A stretch of DNA of 64,000 bases, taken from the NCBI GenBank assembly GCA_013076295.1, contig RQOL01000906.1, positions 496,001 through 560,000 on the forward strand, given 5' to 3'. Positions 1 to 13,127 of this stretch are shown here, piece by piece. The notes beneath the pieces were generated by a model that worked only from the letters and a program-made list of their open reading frames with translations, was not told the DNA's origin and ran no database searches. Source of the DNA: Sanderia malayensis (Eukaryota; Cnidaria; Scyphozoa; Semaeostomeae; Pelagiidae). Numbering within the stretch: the stretch's first letter is position 1; every line of letters starts with the position of its first letter. Position numbers and translations under genes: made by a program.

Positions 1-558
1 AACAATCTATTTTTGTCATGGGCTTTTGTCATGGTAAAGATGTGTTTTTACACAGGCTAACAAAGAACTGTCTGGCGTTCACACGAACCATGTACAACGT
101 AGAAAAATAGTAGAAAATAAACCTGCTGCAGAGTGAAGGAAAGTTGAACAACACGGACACCATCTGCACAGTATTCATTGTTTTCAGTGCAAATCAAATG
201 CGATAATGCGGTCAGGTATAAATTATTTAACACAGATTGTTCGCTGAAAATACTTGCTGCACTATAGACAGTTACTAGAGCTTGTTTGGAATTTCGTTGT
301 GTTGGATAATTCTCTCTTGTTGTTGATCATTGGGAATCTTTTTATAATTGAAACCGCTGGCTATTTCAGCTGCAGTTTTGTGTCGTCGCTTTTCGAAGGC
401 AGTGGGTTTGCAACGTGAAATCCATTATTCGCGTTGGATGTCTTCTGTTAACCAATTCTAGCTGTACAGGTTTTCTTGTATACCTGTGCTGTCATTGTCA
501 GAGACGAGCGTTTGACATAAATAGAAGTTTAGTGCATTGAGTTGTTCTTGTGGTGGTG
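1..558 (+). other. Upstream region and 5' UTR of the SLC36 gene
   Basis: No coding exon is visible here. The stretch is AT-rich and ends in the leader of the transporter gene, whose start codon is at 559. It presumably holds the promoter, but I see no clear TATA box at a known distance and cannot place the transcription start. Confidence 0.4.
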
Positions 559-3500
559 ATGGAACAAGGAATAGGTGAGAAAATACCTCTGATATCACAG
601 ACGACAGCAGCAAACGATGAAGACGAAGGACATGTCACTGAAATTCCAAACGATGAAGAAACTAAAGATGAGGACGACGAAAAGAAAGATAAAACCACCG
701 AGAATTCGTTAGAGTGAGTAAACATGAGTTATATTCATTGTCATTATTATCTTAAGTATCATATCTGCTTATTTCGACAAAAGATTATATCGATCTTATG
801 CCTTCGAAGAGATGGAGAATGGTAATCGTTGTAAAATGAAGAATTACATGAAGTGAAGTAAAATGAAGAAGATTGCAATTGTTGGTCGATTGTAGTTATG
901 TTGGCTTTGTGAGTTGTGCGAATTTCACTGAATGTTTGCAGAAAATTAAATAAGGGATAGAGAGAATAATCGTGATGGGAACAGGTGCTTCTTTGTCGAA
1001 AATTACAAATCACATATGATTATCCTTCACATTAAGTTTAATAAAGATTGTCTGTCAAGCTATACAACTGAGAGTATCTGATATCTTAGACAATGTAATT
1101 TGAAGAAGATTTGTTATTAAATTATTCATCAAAAATTTATCTTCTTCAAAAGTGCTTCTGCATATCAAATCAAAAGAAGACGTTTTCATCGTTAGGCTTT
1201 GAGACATCTATTTGGTTTATATGCCTTCTGAAGACCTGGCCCATCTGAGCATCATAGACAGTCCGCAAATTCCCTGTGACCTAATTTCGCGTAGCTGCTC
1301 GCTTATTTCATTATAATGAGCTTTACTCTTTCCTGCAGAGATTGGCAAGCTTTAATGCACATGGTGAAGGCTTTTGTTGGGGCGGGAGTGCTCGGTCTAC
1401 CATCTGCGGTTATGCACGGAGGCATAATGGTAGGTCAATGCTGATCCAGATTAAGATTAATCATCATTTTATCAATGCTGATTCAGATTAATCATATGTG
1501 TTACTGCTGATCTAGACTGAAATTACTTATCATCACATTCATATATCGTAAGCCTCCGCTATGGAAGCCCACAAACTTTTTTTTCGAATTTCATCTTTGC
1601 TTTGAGTGTTGTAAACCTTCTCTACTGTGGATATTCTAAGTTTTTGTTTCGGGACAGGTGACTGTTGAGGCAATTATAGATCTTAAGCCTCCTTATTTCA
1701 TATCTTTGGCCTCCGCATTGCATATGTTTTGAGTAAACATCCAGTGTCTTCACTCAACCTTGACCATCTGATTCAAACCGAAACACAACTGCGTACGGTG
1801 ATTTTGTCACCCTTCTTTCATCTCTTACATTTTTTATCAAAGCAGTAATGTTATTTTGCTTAGGTTGGTCCAGTGTTGCTTCTTGTTATTGGTATAATCT
1901 GCATGCATAATATACATACCCTCGTTGTCGCAAACAGAGCCGTATGCGAAAGGTGACAATCATTAATCATTTTTTACTCTAACCTTGTGGGAAAATAAAA
2001 AAACAATTTTCAATGGCAAAGGTATCTCTTTCTAGGCTCAATCTCAGCGTTTTGTCGTATGGAGAGCTTGTTCAAGAACTTTTTTCAATGTACAGTCAGA
2101 ATTTAGGACGTTTGTTCAAGTAAGCCTAAAATCTGATTATCTTGATTCGCTTTCCAACAGTCAAAAACAAGATTCATTCATTATTCAAGTAATTACACGT
2201 ACTTAACCAAGTCAACCATGTGATTTGTTCAGCACGATCAAGTGTCCTTATTAACTACAGTATTTATTTCTTTTTTTATGTTGTAATAGGATCATCACAG
2301 ATGTTCTCACATGTTTGTTGCAGCTTGGCTTCTGTTGTGTTTACTTTGTTTTTCTCAGCGTAACAATGCAAAAGGTAACCATAATCTTCATCATTACATC
2401 ACTAGAAAATTGCAGACTTGCTATAAATTTAGGCGGCGGAATTTTTCCACTTTCCCTCCGAACTTCGACATAACAATTATCCTTTTCCATTGCGTCTTCA
2501 CTGTGCGTCCATTAGCTTGATTCAAAGAGCGAGTACATTAGCATGTCTTACGCACAGTTGTAAACCTTGACGAGTCAAATACTATTTTAACTCGAGCAGT
2601 CATCTTGTTCTTTTCGATTTTGACTTACATTAGTATATACGTAATAACCTATGCTTCGAATCTACCCGACACATTCAGCAAACCTGCAATACCTACACAT
2701 GTTGCATTTGCATATCTATGTTGCATATCTCCACAGATTAAATAAATAAAACTTGACGTAGAAAAATATGGCTAAAGAGGTAGAAAATTCATATTCTCTA
2801 GCCTCTTTTTCATTTAATTCTCAGATTGCTGAGGTGTTGGACTCGAGGCTTTGGATGTTCATCATTCTTCCACCGATTCTTGCTGTTGCAAGCATTAGAA
2901 ACATATCAAGGCTGTCGTATTTGACATCGCTTGGTAATGCCATTCTGGCATTTGGATTTGCAGTCATCTATCAGTACCTACTCAGGCATCTGAAGAACCC
3001 AACCCACCTGCCGCTGTCGACACCAGCCCAAAGTTTGCTGCTTTCATTTGGACAGATTGTGTATGCATTTGAAGGGATAGCTGTGGTAAGTTACGTGCAC
3101 ATACATTGCACGTTTTCTATCTTCAACTCGTAAGTGATCGATGAACTTCACTGTCAGAGAGAGGGAGGTTGATGTGGAGATCGTGGGTTATTGTATTACG
3201 ATACAACCTCAAAGAGAATGAATGATTAGTTTGGGATTGAGATAGATGAGAGAAAAGAGGGTCGTCTGAGAGAAGAAACGAACCCACTTTACCATGATAA
3301 TGCATTACATGTTCTTGCATTGTGGCTCAATTCTATTTTGACTTTCATATATAGATTTTATGATTACATGTCTTAATATAGTATCTGCGTCTATGAATTC
3401 AAAAACTACAGATTAATTATTAAAACTCCCACAGATTTTGCCAATTGAGAAACGTATGAAAAACAAAAGTTCTTTCACTTGGGTGTTACGCGTCACATCA

Positions 3501-4997
3501 GCTATTATCATTGTCCTGTATTTCACATTCGCCATCTTGGGATACATTGCATTTGGAGCTGATACTCAACCAAGTATAACTCTGAATCTTCCCAAGCTCC
3601 CGTGAGTATCTTTAAATTGCATTACCATTCGATATCCTAAAGATATAAGGCTTGCTTTTTAATTTCTATATACTGAAGAAAGATGTCTTCTTTATCCCCT
3701 GCTTCTGAAATCAGAGCTAAAATTTGAATGGTGGGTTTTTTGCCATTTCATTTCCACACCCTTAATGATGTGTTAACTCCCTCCAATTTGCATAGCTTAT
3801 AAGGCGTGTTATCTTCTTGCATAGCTTGAAAAGTGTGTCTCTTAACTTCGTATCTCCGCAACCTAGTGCGAGTTTGAAGTATATGCTCTCTTTACCTCTG
3901 AATTCGATAGTTTGAGAGCGCTCCCCCTCCACTTATTGCATTGCTTTACTCTAGATGGAAGCCTTGTTGAGGCAAGGTGATAGAAACACGACTTTTTTGA
4001 TACTCAATGTGATTCTGTTTTAGAATTTACAACGCACTGCAAAGCTTATTTGCCATTGTCATATTCGTCACATATCCTCTGCAGTTCTATGTTGCTGTGG
4101 ATACATTCAAGCCGATCTTAGAAGAAAGATTCGACTCCAAAACAATTGTTGCTGCAGAATATGCTCTTAGAGTTGGCTTGGTACTCTTTACATGTAAGTT
4201 GATTCTGTCGAGAACACTTTCATATTGCTATTCTGGGGTCGTAACAGGTCGTTTCGGCCAACCTCCTTTTGTACGATTCGGCCAATGTATCAAGACAGTT
4301 CGGCCAACTATTTTGCATGATTCGGCCAACATGTTCAATATACATTACGGATGTATTACAGATTAACAAACAACAGCTAATATCAATAAAAATGCAATAT
4401 AAAAGAATTAAAATCATTTCCAAATAATATAATATTATAGAATTTTAAGCTTTACATTTCCTCCCCCATTTTTACCGATGTGGCCATATTTTACTGTCAG
4501 CTAGCTAAAGCTACGGAAAGCTAAGGACAGAGAAAAGTGCACATGAAACTGCTAAAGCGTGCTAGGCTTTTGAGATATTATGAATGTGTCTGTGTTTGTC
4601 TGTGCAGTGATTGTGATAATGAGAATAGAAGTTTATCATGTCATGAGCATGAGTGTTTATGAGTGCGACGTTTTGACAGATACTTCTCTCATCATCGGGC
4701 AAGTGTGTTTTCTGATTATCTTATTTTTTCATAGTTTTCATGGCAGTAATTGTACCACAATTAGATAATTTCATGGCATTAATTGGATCATTCAGTGGTG
4801 CTATAATTGCTTTGGTATTACCACCAATATTGCATACATTGTGCTTCTGGAACGAAGGCCTCACCAAGTGGCAATTCTATGTGAACATCTTAGTTACATT
4901 GACAGGTATATTTGGCACAGTTTGTGGCACACTTAGCGCAATTATTGCAATAATCGAAAATTATGATAAGAGCACAAAGGCGATAGCTTCTAATTGA
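559..4997 (+). CDS. SLC36A: Proton-coupled amino-acid transporter, SLC36 family (9 exons, 454 aa)
   Basis: Likely an H+/amino-acid symporter of the plasma or lysosomal membrane, in the AAAP superfamily. Coding exons: 559-713, 1339-1429, 1864-1952, 2036-2119, 2290-2374, 2825-3085, 3435-3601, 4024-4193, 4735-4997. All junctions are GT-AG and phases agree; the total is 455 codons including the stop. The first 50 residues are acidic and hydrophilic, followed by the family's first helix (GAGVLGLPSA, on exon 2). Exon 5 carries QLGFCCVYFVF, a hallmark of SLC36, and exon 6 ends with FGQIVYAFEGIAV, leading into LPIEKRM on exon 7. Length fits animal PATs (about 450-480 aa), so the gene looks complete. 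AATAAA lies at 5073-5078, about 75 nt past the stop. Which member, and which substrate, cannot be told. The intron before exon 9 holds repeats listed separately. Confidence 0.93.
1434..1545. repeat. Imperfect short tandem repeat in SLC36 intron 2
   Basis: A unit of the form TGCTGAT-CAGATTAATCAT occurs about three times with mismatches. It is purely intronic, and I see no further structure in it. Confidence 0.5.
4253..4329. repeat. TTCGGCCAA motif repeated four times at 22-24 bp spacing
   Basis: The 9-mer TTCGGCCAA starts at 4253, 4277, 4299 and 4321 in the intron between SLC36 exons 8 and 9. The sequence between copies is not conserved, so this is not a simple satellite. It may be part of an old element. 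Confidence 0.75.
4621..4696. repeat. Interspersed repeat copy A (also found at about 46984-47061)
   Basis: This intronic stretch resembles RALGAPB intron sequence near 46984-47061. Both contain AGAATAGAAGT, CATGTCATGA, a GCGAC-TTTT block and an identical 17-mer GATACTTCTCTCATCAT (4679-4695 and 47045-47061), in the same order and spacing. It is a dispersed family of unknown class. Confidence 0.7.
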
Positions 4998-5876
4998 ATG
5001 TTTTTATTTGTTAATAGATAGTTCTTTATGTATACAATATATCTTGTGTTTATTGTGAATTTGTTTAATTTTAATAAAAATATGATATTAAGAGTTCCCT
5101 AACAAGTATCACGTGTTATTGTAAACAATAGTCAATATTTCAATTGTAGAAAGTTACATAACATTCTTTTTTCTCTGTTCTTGTGTTAGTATTAAAAAAC
5201 AACAGGCATCATTACATGCAACACTTGCTTATGACTACCGCCCACCCTTTTAAGTAGCTTGCACGCGGCGGACGGAGGCCAGAGTCGTCAATGTCATGTC
5301 TTTCTTGCTGTGAAAGCTCGCCAACCACAATCGTTTTCTTTTGCCGTTATCGATTAAAAAAGGTCACCAATATCGTGGAACGCAGATCTGAAGAATAAGC
5401 CTACTTATACTCGTTGTCAAGGAACATTAATCGCATGCTTACTTCTTCAGCTTTTAGGCCCTGCTTTGCCGCAAAACTGTAGTGCAAAGCTAACACGTTT
5501 TCACATTCATTCTCGTTTTGACAATCATCACACAAACGCATCTTACCAGGTAGGTTTTTCTCGCAAATGTTGAATATTTTATTTTATTCAATTGAAGTAT
5601 ATATCTGTTAGCGTTCATTTGGCAACTATGATGATAACCTGAAACATTTCATGTTTCCCGTGGCAGCTTTGCAAATAGAGAATGTTTTATATTCTATTCT
5701 CTTTCTTGTTTATGCCTTTTGTTATGTGATCCGCAGAGTATGGAGAGTTTTTTAAGACCTGAATGGATTATTCCCATCTATAATATCGCCAGTGAAGTGT
5801 CTTATAACTTAACTTGTGTTACAATTTTGTTTTCTTTCATTTCCAACCCAAGGTCAGTGGAAGACAATAAAACGCG
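4998..5876. other. Intergenic gap between SLC36 and ASPG
   Basis: The gap holds the SLC36 3' UTR (AATAAA at 5073-5078), then about 800 bp without recognisable coding sequence. The ASPG promoter and leader must lie in its right half. An in-frame TAA at 5868-5870 just before the ASPG ATG fixes that start. Confidence 0.5.
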
Positions 5877-8800
5877 ATGTCTTTCTCAGATAGTTTCAGC
5901 AAGCATCCTCCAGACTCTCCAAGAGTATTGGTTCTTTACACCGGCGGAACTATTGGAATGAAAAAGGATAAAAAACTAGGTACACAAATCAAAATATTTG
6001 GCTATTTTCATCTACAATTAATTTGAAAATGATTTGAGAGTCTTTCAAATTTTAATCAGTTTGTAATCATGTTAGATAATCTTTCCTTGTTTTATCTTCC
6101 ATTCTCATGTTCATAATTGCACCTGATCAAGATTATCAAATGCATGTAACTTCATGCATCTAGTTGAAGTGTTTTGCTAACTGAAACAAACATTGCTTGT
6201 TACAGACTGGTTACTTTTTGCTTTAAATGCTTCAAATAGCATGAGTCTGTATTCAAGGTGAAACTTGAGATGTGCAAAACGGATGCCAAGCAAGACTTGT
6301 GATATGCAAGTCAAGTAATGAAAGCATATCTTTTTCTTTAGGATACATTGTTCGTCCAAACTACTTTGCATCTGCCCTGAAGAAATTGCCAATGTTTTAT
6401 GACTTGAAGTACGTCACAGAGAACAAGTTGAAGTCAAGTGCTGAGGTGCCATTGCCATACAGAAATTTTCCCGAGCTTGTAATGCCGTGAGTGAATTTCT
6501 CTTTTATCATCACATTTTTGCAATAATTGCCACGTGAGATATGCCACTATGTTTTGTAATAATTTTCATACAATGCACTCTCCAAACAAAACGTTAAGCA
6601 TTTCATTATCACACACATTTTGTTTCTGCAAGACAGAGGACTTCTCCTTAGCCTTTGAGCAACTTAGTTTCTGATTCTTGATCTCAGGTTTCTAATTAGA
6701 GCTGTTTTTGTATGCATGATAACAACCCAATCAACTGTCTTATTATTTTTGCGACAGGTTGTCAAGTCATGGGAAAAGAGTCTTTTACTACATGAAAGAG
6801 CAAGAAAATATAATAGATTCGTCCAATATGTCAATGGCAGATTGGATGGTGATTGCAAAAGATATTCAGAATTACTACAAAGATTTTGATGCCTTTGTTA
6901 TTTTACATGGAACTGATACACTGGCCTACACAGCATCAGCATTGTCATTCATGTTGGAAAATCTTGGCAAAACAGTTATTATCACTGGAGCTCAAGTATT
7001 TCTAGCTCATATGTTAATTCTTGATATTTATTATTGTTTTGGATTTGTATTTATGTTAAGAGGATTTGCATACAACTTCCAATTTACACTTTTGCTTTTT
7101 TCTTCACTAGATACCAATCTTTGAACAAAGAAATGACTCACGAAGCAATTTGATTGGAGCCCTTACATTAGCAGGACATTACATCATACCTGAGGCAATT
7201 GGTTTGAAATATTTCCACAATCTTCTTACCTGATTTAGTCCCTAATGCTAAGATGAAGATAATCCAGATATATGTGAGCAAATATTTCTGTATGCAAAGA
7301 ATATTACCAATGCAATCCAGATTTTCAAGTTCTTTTATTTCAAAGCACCTTTTATGAACAGCCAGACTTCTTGTTGGATTATTAATGTTAAGTCACAGTA
7401 CGTTTTGTCTTGTATCATTTTGTACGTTTTGACGTCTCCTGAAACATTCCCACAAACTCCCGTGTCTAAATTTGGAAAAATTTGTGTTTGCTAAAATCTA
7501 TTACTTAGGATTAAGATAACGACTAACAAATTTAACATGTTGACTATTTGAGAGACATATTCATGATTGTCTATATTTCATTTGATTTGTTATAAATATG
7601 GTTCTCAGACACTCAACACCTTAAATTTGTTGGTTGATGCTTTAATCTTAAAGTTTATTTCTTCTATTCGGTTTTCTTTTTCTTTACAAAATCTATTCGT
7701 ATGATGCCCTCTTGAGTACCAATCATATATTGACGCAAGATTTTTTGCTATCCCACTCTATGGTTGAAGGTTTGAAACATGTGGTTGACGTTTTAACTGA
7801 TTTCGCAGGTGACTATATACTTCTGCAACAAGTTGCTAAGAGGAAACAGAAGTTTGAAAGAAAGCTCGAACGATTTGGATGCTTTTCAGTCACCCAACTT
7901 GCCCCCACTTGCTACGATTGGAGTGGAAATTGAAGGTATGACGCCACATGTAGTTAGTTGATTAACATGCAGTCTTAGCCTAGGCGTGCACGCGTAGGCA
8001 ATGTAATCTGTTATCCAATGAATGAGACAAACAATAACTTTATTCGTGCTTTTCAGATCTATATTTTGCTATTTTTCCTCTTTGCTTTTGTTGATTAATT
8101 GACTTTTTTCGTTTTGATTCCAGTTAAGTGGGACAGTATTTTCCGTAATAAAGCAAAGTACAGAAAGGCGTTTAATGTTTGCGATAAAATGGACGAAAAT
8201 GTTGCAGTTCTGCGCCTATTTCCCGGCATTAAAGCCGATATAGTAAGTGAATAAGCTCAATTTTGTTTTCTCCAAGCTTGATGCTGGAGGTTTTTCTATT
8301 TATTTTTTGATACATTCCAGCTTTAATACGTCGAATTCCCACCAAGTAAATAAAAATTTGCTCAAATTGGCGATGTCAGAAGTAGACTTATCTCGGCTCA
8401 GCTCTAATGCCACAATCTTGCAGGTTAACAGTTTGCTGAAGCCTCCGATGAAAGGTGCTGTTGTAGAAACATTTGGCACTGGAAATGTCCCGTCCAACAG
8501 ACCCGATTTGTTAGAAGCTTTCAAGTCAGCCAACGAAAGAGGTGTCATCATTCTCAATATCACACAATGCATGAAAGGTTCAGTGAAAGATGCTTACGAG
8601 GCTGGAAGGGTATGCAGCTATGCTTATCATGTTTGCTATTACTCAATGTTAGTTAGAATGCACCCAATGATGGTTTCATGCTTAACGTATGCTTCAAGAC
8701 ACAGAGCTTTACATTACTCTGAAGTAATGCACATTTGCTTCATATTTGTGTAAGCAATCCCAATGGAAACAAACTGCCATCGAAGTAGTGCCTAAATGCA

Positions 8801-11265
8801 AGTTAGCCCTAAAATAAAATTTAACCCCAATAGACCCAGTACACGTTGGCACTTAAGTTACCTAAACTAGCTTCCAAAGCAGCGTCGAACAGTCCTAAGT
8901 ATGTTAGCAGACCTAAAGCAGTATTGTTTTGCTTTTATTTGACAAGCATTGAATGCGTTATAATCAAGTGTAATTTGGTTGTCTTTTGTTGCAGGCATTC
9001 TATGAAATCGGTGTCTTGCCTGGTTTTGATATGACGACAGAAGCTGCTCTTACAAAACTCTCCTACGTTTTGGGTAAAGATAATCTCTCTCTGGAAGAAA
9101 AAAAAGAGGTATAATACGTTATATTTTCATTCAGATCAACTCATCTAGTATGCAAACTGTGGTTTTTTTACTTGCTTTAGTTACTTAGTTTAGAATTATT
9201 GTTTTTGTGTCTAAATCATGGTTATGTTGTTTATTATTTTTATTGATAATTCTTTTAATTTTCATAGCTAATTATTCTAAATCTTCGTGGCGAAATGACA
9301 GTTGATCATGAACAACAGTTTCGACTCAAAGAAGGCGAATTTGTTCGAAGTGTCGCAACATCTTTGAAAGTGGGCTCAGAAAAGGTAATCACGACCCAGT
9401 GTCAATCTTTCGATCTCGTAAAATCTTCCCTTTTTTTAAATCTTCCTTTTCTCTAAGAGTTTCTACCCTTTATCTAACTTCTACTCTTTGTTTAAAAGTT
9501 TCCATACTTTATCCAAGAGCTTATGTCGGAATTCTTATTTACATTTCTACTTTTATTGAATTTTTTACACAGGAAATGGAGAATCTTCGTCGTTCTTTGC
9601 TGCCGATTTTCCTGTGTTGTGCTGCCAAGACTGGTGACGTTGCAGCTATGGATGAGCTAGTTTCACAGGGCGCTGATGTGAATAAACCTTCTGATTACGA
9701 TGGAAAAAGTTGTTTGCATATTGCATCGGCAGAAGGCAATGTTGAGATGATTCGACATTTGCTCGATGTTGGAGCTCTCATTCATGTCAAAGACAAAAGA
9801 GGAAGGGTTCCGTTATTTGATGCTATAAGGTTTGCATTGCCGTTATCTTGCATTATTTGTCATTATTGTGTTGTAACCGTCACATTACCTTGATGTCGTT
9901 ATGAACTCTTCTCATTACGTGTAGCAGCAATCATCCTTTGTTTGCGATTCTAATCTCTTATCTTGTTTACGATTTCATTTGCCACCTTCTTTTGCTAATT
10001 TCCTTTGTTGCTGTTTTTTATTTACTTATCTTTCTCCCAACTATCCTTTTGCTGGTGCCCTTTTCAAACTGCCTGTTTATCTTTTTTCTTTGTTTATTCT
10101 TTCTTTGCTTACTCTTTTTCCAATTGTCTTTCTGCTTACATTTTTATAGGTTTATTTCTTTTAATTTTTTGTTAGTTACTTTACCTTTCCCCGCTAGTGT
10201 TTTTGTTTCCTTACAACTTTCCTTCCTCGCCCAACTTAAAAAACCAATCTCACCTACTTTTGACAGTAGATCGGCTGTAAAATCTATGTTATTCCACTTG
10301 CTTTGATAGGAACAAGAGAGAAGAAGTAATTCAAATACTGCTGGATGGCGGTGCCCATTTCTTGCCAGGCGACAAAGAGGTCGTCAGGGAGCTCTGCATT
10401 GCTGCAAGTAATAATGACGTAGAGAGTTTGAAATTATGGAAGAAGGCATCTGTGAATTTGAATGCAAGTGATGTAGATGGAAGGACCCCACTTCATTACG
10501 TAAGTTTAGATTTGATTACACGTTCATCTCTACACGTGACACAAAACTCTGCACAGTTTATTTTTAAGCAATTTTTCAAAATATCGAGGCTCGATTTGTT
10601 GAACACTGAGAAGATTTAGGCAATAAAAGATGAGTTTGAGTCGACGAAGTGTTAAGCGGAATTTGAGTATACTTTTATGTGGTACACACATGCATAGCTT
10701 GAGTTTGAGTCAAAATGTCGATGAGTTTGAGTTTCACAATAGTAAACAGATGTATCGATGTATATTTAATATTTATAATGATAAAAATAACGCACACAGA
10801 ACACCACATTGGTTGTAACTCAGAGTTTCAGACTGTTGCCATCGAGTTTTCTGATGACCGCAATAGGGTTGCGATAGCGTGAAAATCTGAGTTATAAACT
10901 CACTTTATCTTCCCTCGTGTAATTCTTTGCCCATGAAGATATTTCGTTGCATTCTGATAACACATATTGATCTATATTTGAAAGAATTAAGTTAACTCAA
11001 CAGAAAAATCATTATTTTTTAGGCCGTCATGCGTGGTAGTAAGGACGTTGTTCGTTTCCTTACCACAAATGCAGGCGTGCAGTTTGAGAAAGAAGACATT
11101 TTTGGCAACACCCCTCTTGCGAATGCAAGAAAGCTGCGCTCAGGAGAGGTAATCGATATTATTGTCGAAGCGCAGGGTACTGCGGTCAGAGAGGATATAC
11201 CAGAATTTCAGCGTAGAGAAAGTGTACTGAGTGTCAATGACCTTGTCAATCTCGATGAGTTTTAA
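5877..11265 (+). CDS. ASPG: L-asparaginase with C-terminal ankyrin repeats (ASPG type; 12 exons, 640 aa)
   Basis: Cytosolic asparaginase of the bacterial type I fold, whose mammalian orthologue is the 60 kDa lysophospholipase/asparaginase. Exons: 5877-5979, 6342-6486, 6758-6995, 7111-7194, 7809-7935, 8124-8242, 8424-8609, 8995-9108, 9268-9384, 9573-9829, 10310-10499, 11023-11265. An in-frame stop nine bases upstream decides the ATG. The nucleophile loop YTGGTIGM is at residues 21-28 and the second catalytic motif HGTDT at 133-137. Further family blocks are [17 protein letters not shown] and ETFGTGNVP. From about residue 412, ankyrin repeats follow with G-A-D-V-N and G-R-T-P-L-H type signatures. 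The asparaginase core looks catalytically intact. The intron after exon 4 needs a GC donor. Length slightly exceeds the human protein (573 aa). ORFs in the pyrimidine-rich intron at 9.9-10.3 kb are not coding. Confidence 0.95.
7195..7808 (+). other. ASPG: GC-AG intron in ASPG
   Basis: The only donor that keeps frame after ...HYIIPE is GAG followed by gcaatt. The next exon starts at 7809 and continues ...[14 protein letters not shown], matching the family without gap. A GT donor a few bases on would shift the frame. Confidence 0.8.
10788..10844. repeat. Interspersed repeat copy (also at about 47841-47900)
   Basis: ASPG intron 11 shares a roughly 55-bp block with a RALGAPB intron. Both carry an ACACA-GAACAC-ACATTG core, then TTGT-ACTCA-AGTTTCA and TTGCCATC, in the same order. 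Confidence 0.65.
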
Positions 11266-11384
11266 GCATTTCACATTGTGTACAGCATGTCCACCCGTAG
11301 AGTCCCGTCACTTTATAGTGTTTTCTGTAAATAGTTTTTATGGTATGGATATTATAGAACTAAATCTCTGAATAATAACCTAAA

Positions 11385-11657
11385 GGCTCTATTAAGCCCT
11401 GGGGGCTTATTTACTTTTTGAGATTTTCAAGGGGGCTTAAAAAGAAAGAAGGGGGTTGGTAAAGTTTTCAAGTAAGTTCCAGAAAAATGCTCTTGTAAAA
11501 CAAATGCACAATAACTTTTATGAGCTTTTATGGTTAATTCGATAACAATTTTATCATGCTTCACAATTTCAAAAGCAAGGGGGTTTATTAGAGAGGGGTT
11601 TAATTCAAAATCTTCTTTCAAAAGGGGGTTTATTAGAGCCGGGGGCTAAATAGAGCT
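11385..11657. mobile_element. Small inverted-repeat element downstream of ASPG
   Basis: The ends are inverted copies: GGCTCTATTAAGCCC at the left, and the complement of GGCTAAATAGAGC at the right. Inside are several G-run units (GGGGGCTTATT, GGGGGTTTATTAGAG). There is no coding capacity, so it is a MITE-like element. The superfamily is unclear. Confidence 0.65.
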
Positions 11658-11879
11658 TGTACGGTATATATCTTGCACCTCTGAGTAATATTATTTTTAT
11701 ACACTTAAAAATATAGAATTGGCTATGGTTTGTTTATAGATAGGTGCTAACTAGCATTGATAGAATACCAAACTTGATTGACGGCTCAGGTGTTTTTTAG
11801 TAAATTGGAATCCCGGTGAAGCGAACGAAGGAAATGCCGAAAAATACTTCATTTTACACTTTGCTGAGTTAATATTATA

Positions 11880-12002
11880 CAATGGAATCTTTATATTGGT
11901 GACCACTGATACAGTCACCAATGGCCCACAAAAATTTGACTTATCATCAACGGGTGGGCTTTCTTAACGAGGTGGCGGGTGGCCGTAAGGTGGGATCTAC
12001 TG
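11880..12002. mobile_element. Short pogo-like MITE, degenerate
   Basis: The left end CAATGGAATCTTTAT follows TA, and the right end is the complement of CAGTAGATCCCACC. The inside has GTGACCACTG and TGGCCGTAAGG, resembling the repeat at 27745-27850. It is non-coding. Confidence 0.5.
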
Positions 12003-12402
12003 AAAATTTTATTCTGATACAGTTTGAGAGATAAGATGTGTTCCTCGGCATGCATACGAGAAAGTTTGCAACATCCAGTTATTCGTTTGTTATATCGAGA
12101 TTCCATTCAAGCTATGTCAATTTGCTAGGACAATCTAGCATTTGTTTATTTATTCTCATATAGAATTAATAGAGTGAATTCGTGAGTTGATTAAGTAGGA
12201 ATAAGGTTATCTGAGATTCCATAAAGTTTGTTAAATTGTATGAAGCAATTTATATTATAGGCAATTAATAATTGAGTTTTTGCTTATCCAATATAACCAA
12301 CGATGCTGCACCTCAAGTCTAACGAGCTTAAGTTTTCGTTGCAAGCAGATGTTAGTGGATGGATTTAGACAGTATTACAGACCAAACCCATGATGCTCTG
12401 CA

Positions 12403-12886
12403 ATGCGTTTTCTATTCAAGTTATTCGGAGGAACGATTGTTGTCTCCTTCAACGATACTGGCCATTTCCATCAATGGGAGATTGACAAAGGTAAGCAATC
12501 ATTCCATATAAAATTATAACCTATAATAATGTTATTCGCATTCATGCTTCTTTTAAAATCGAGTTAGCTCCAATTTCGCAGTTTTTTTATTCAGAGACTT
12601 GTATTATAATCTACCGTCAAAAACAGAAGTTCAGTGTGCTATTGAAGAAAATCCTTTTAAATTAACGATAATCCCTTGTTTTCATACGAAAACTCTTTCA
12701 ACTGCAGAATTGTGCATGCAAATTCATTTAAACGACATGCGTTGCCTTTTAGGCTTATGCGCTCTTATAAACTTCAATGGATTATTCGTGTTTCGAATAC
12801 AAAAGCAGACAATACGACTGCGATGGTCAACTCATCTCATTCTCTCTTACTCATTTCCGCAGAATGTGGTGTGCTTTGCTGTGTAA
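12403..12886 (+). CDS. Possible small two-exon gene or alternative first exon (uncertain)
   Basis: ATG at 12403 opens 29 codons ending in a good donor (AAAG|gtaagc at 12490, phase 1). A phase-matched acceptor at 12708 would lead to a stop at 12886 and an 88-residue product with a hydrophobic middle. I do not recognise it. Alternatively, 12403-12490 could be an alternative first exon of the next gene, since it ends in the same phase as that gene's first exon (13128-13215, also 88 nt). The frame match alone would occur by chance one time in three. Confidence 0.25.
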
Positions 12887-13127
12887 TAGTGCTGGGCTTG
12901 TGTGCAAAACATTGGACTAGACTGAGCTGGATGGTCAAGAATACCGACATTTCTGTCATGCGTTAAAGCTTTTAAGCAGCTCTTCGTTGTGAGTACATGA
13001 ATAATCTCTGTTCTCTTATCGTTGTGGGATATCTATTACTCGTGCCAAGTCAACTATACTAGTCTACCAGCTGTTATTTGGTTTGGAGTATTGACTGGCC
13101 TTATTGCATGATGAAATTTTGTGGGAT

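Noticed and set aside
9938..10306. 122-codon hydrophobic plus-strand ORF
   Set aside because: It lies wholly in a pyrimidine-rich ASPG intron. The Phe/Leu/Cys content is a by-product of the T/C-rich sequence.
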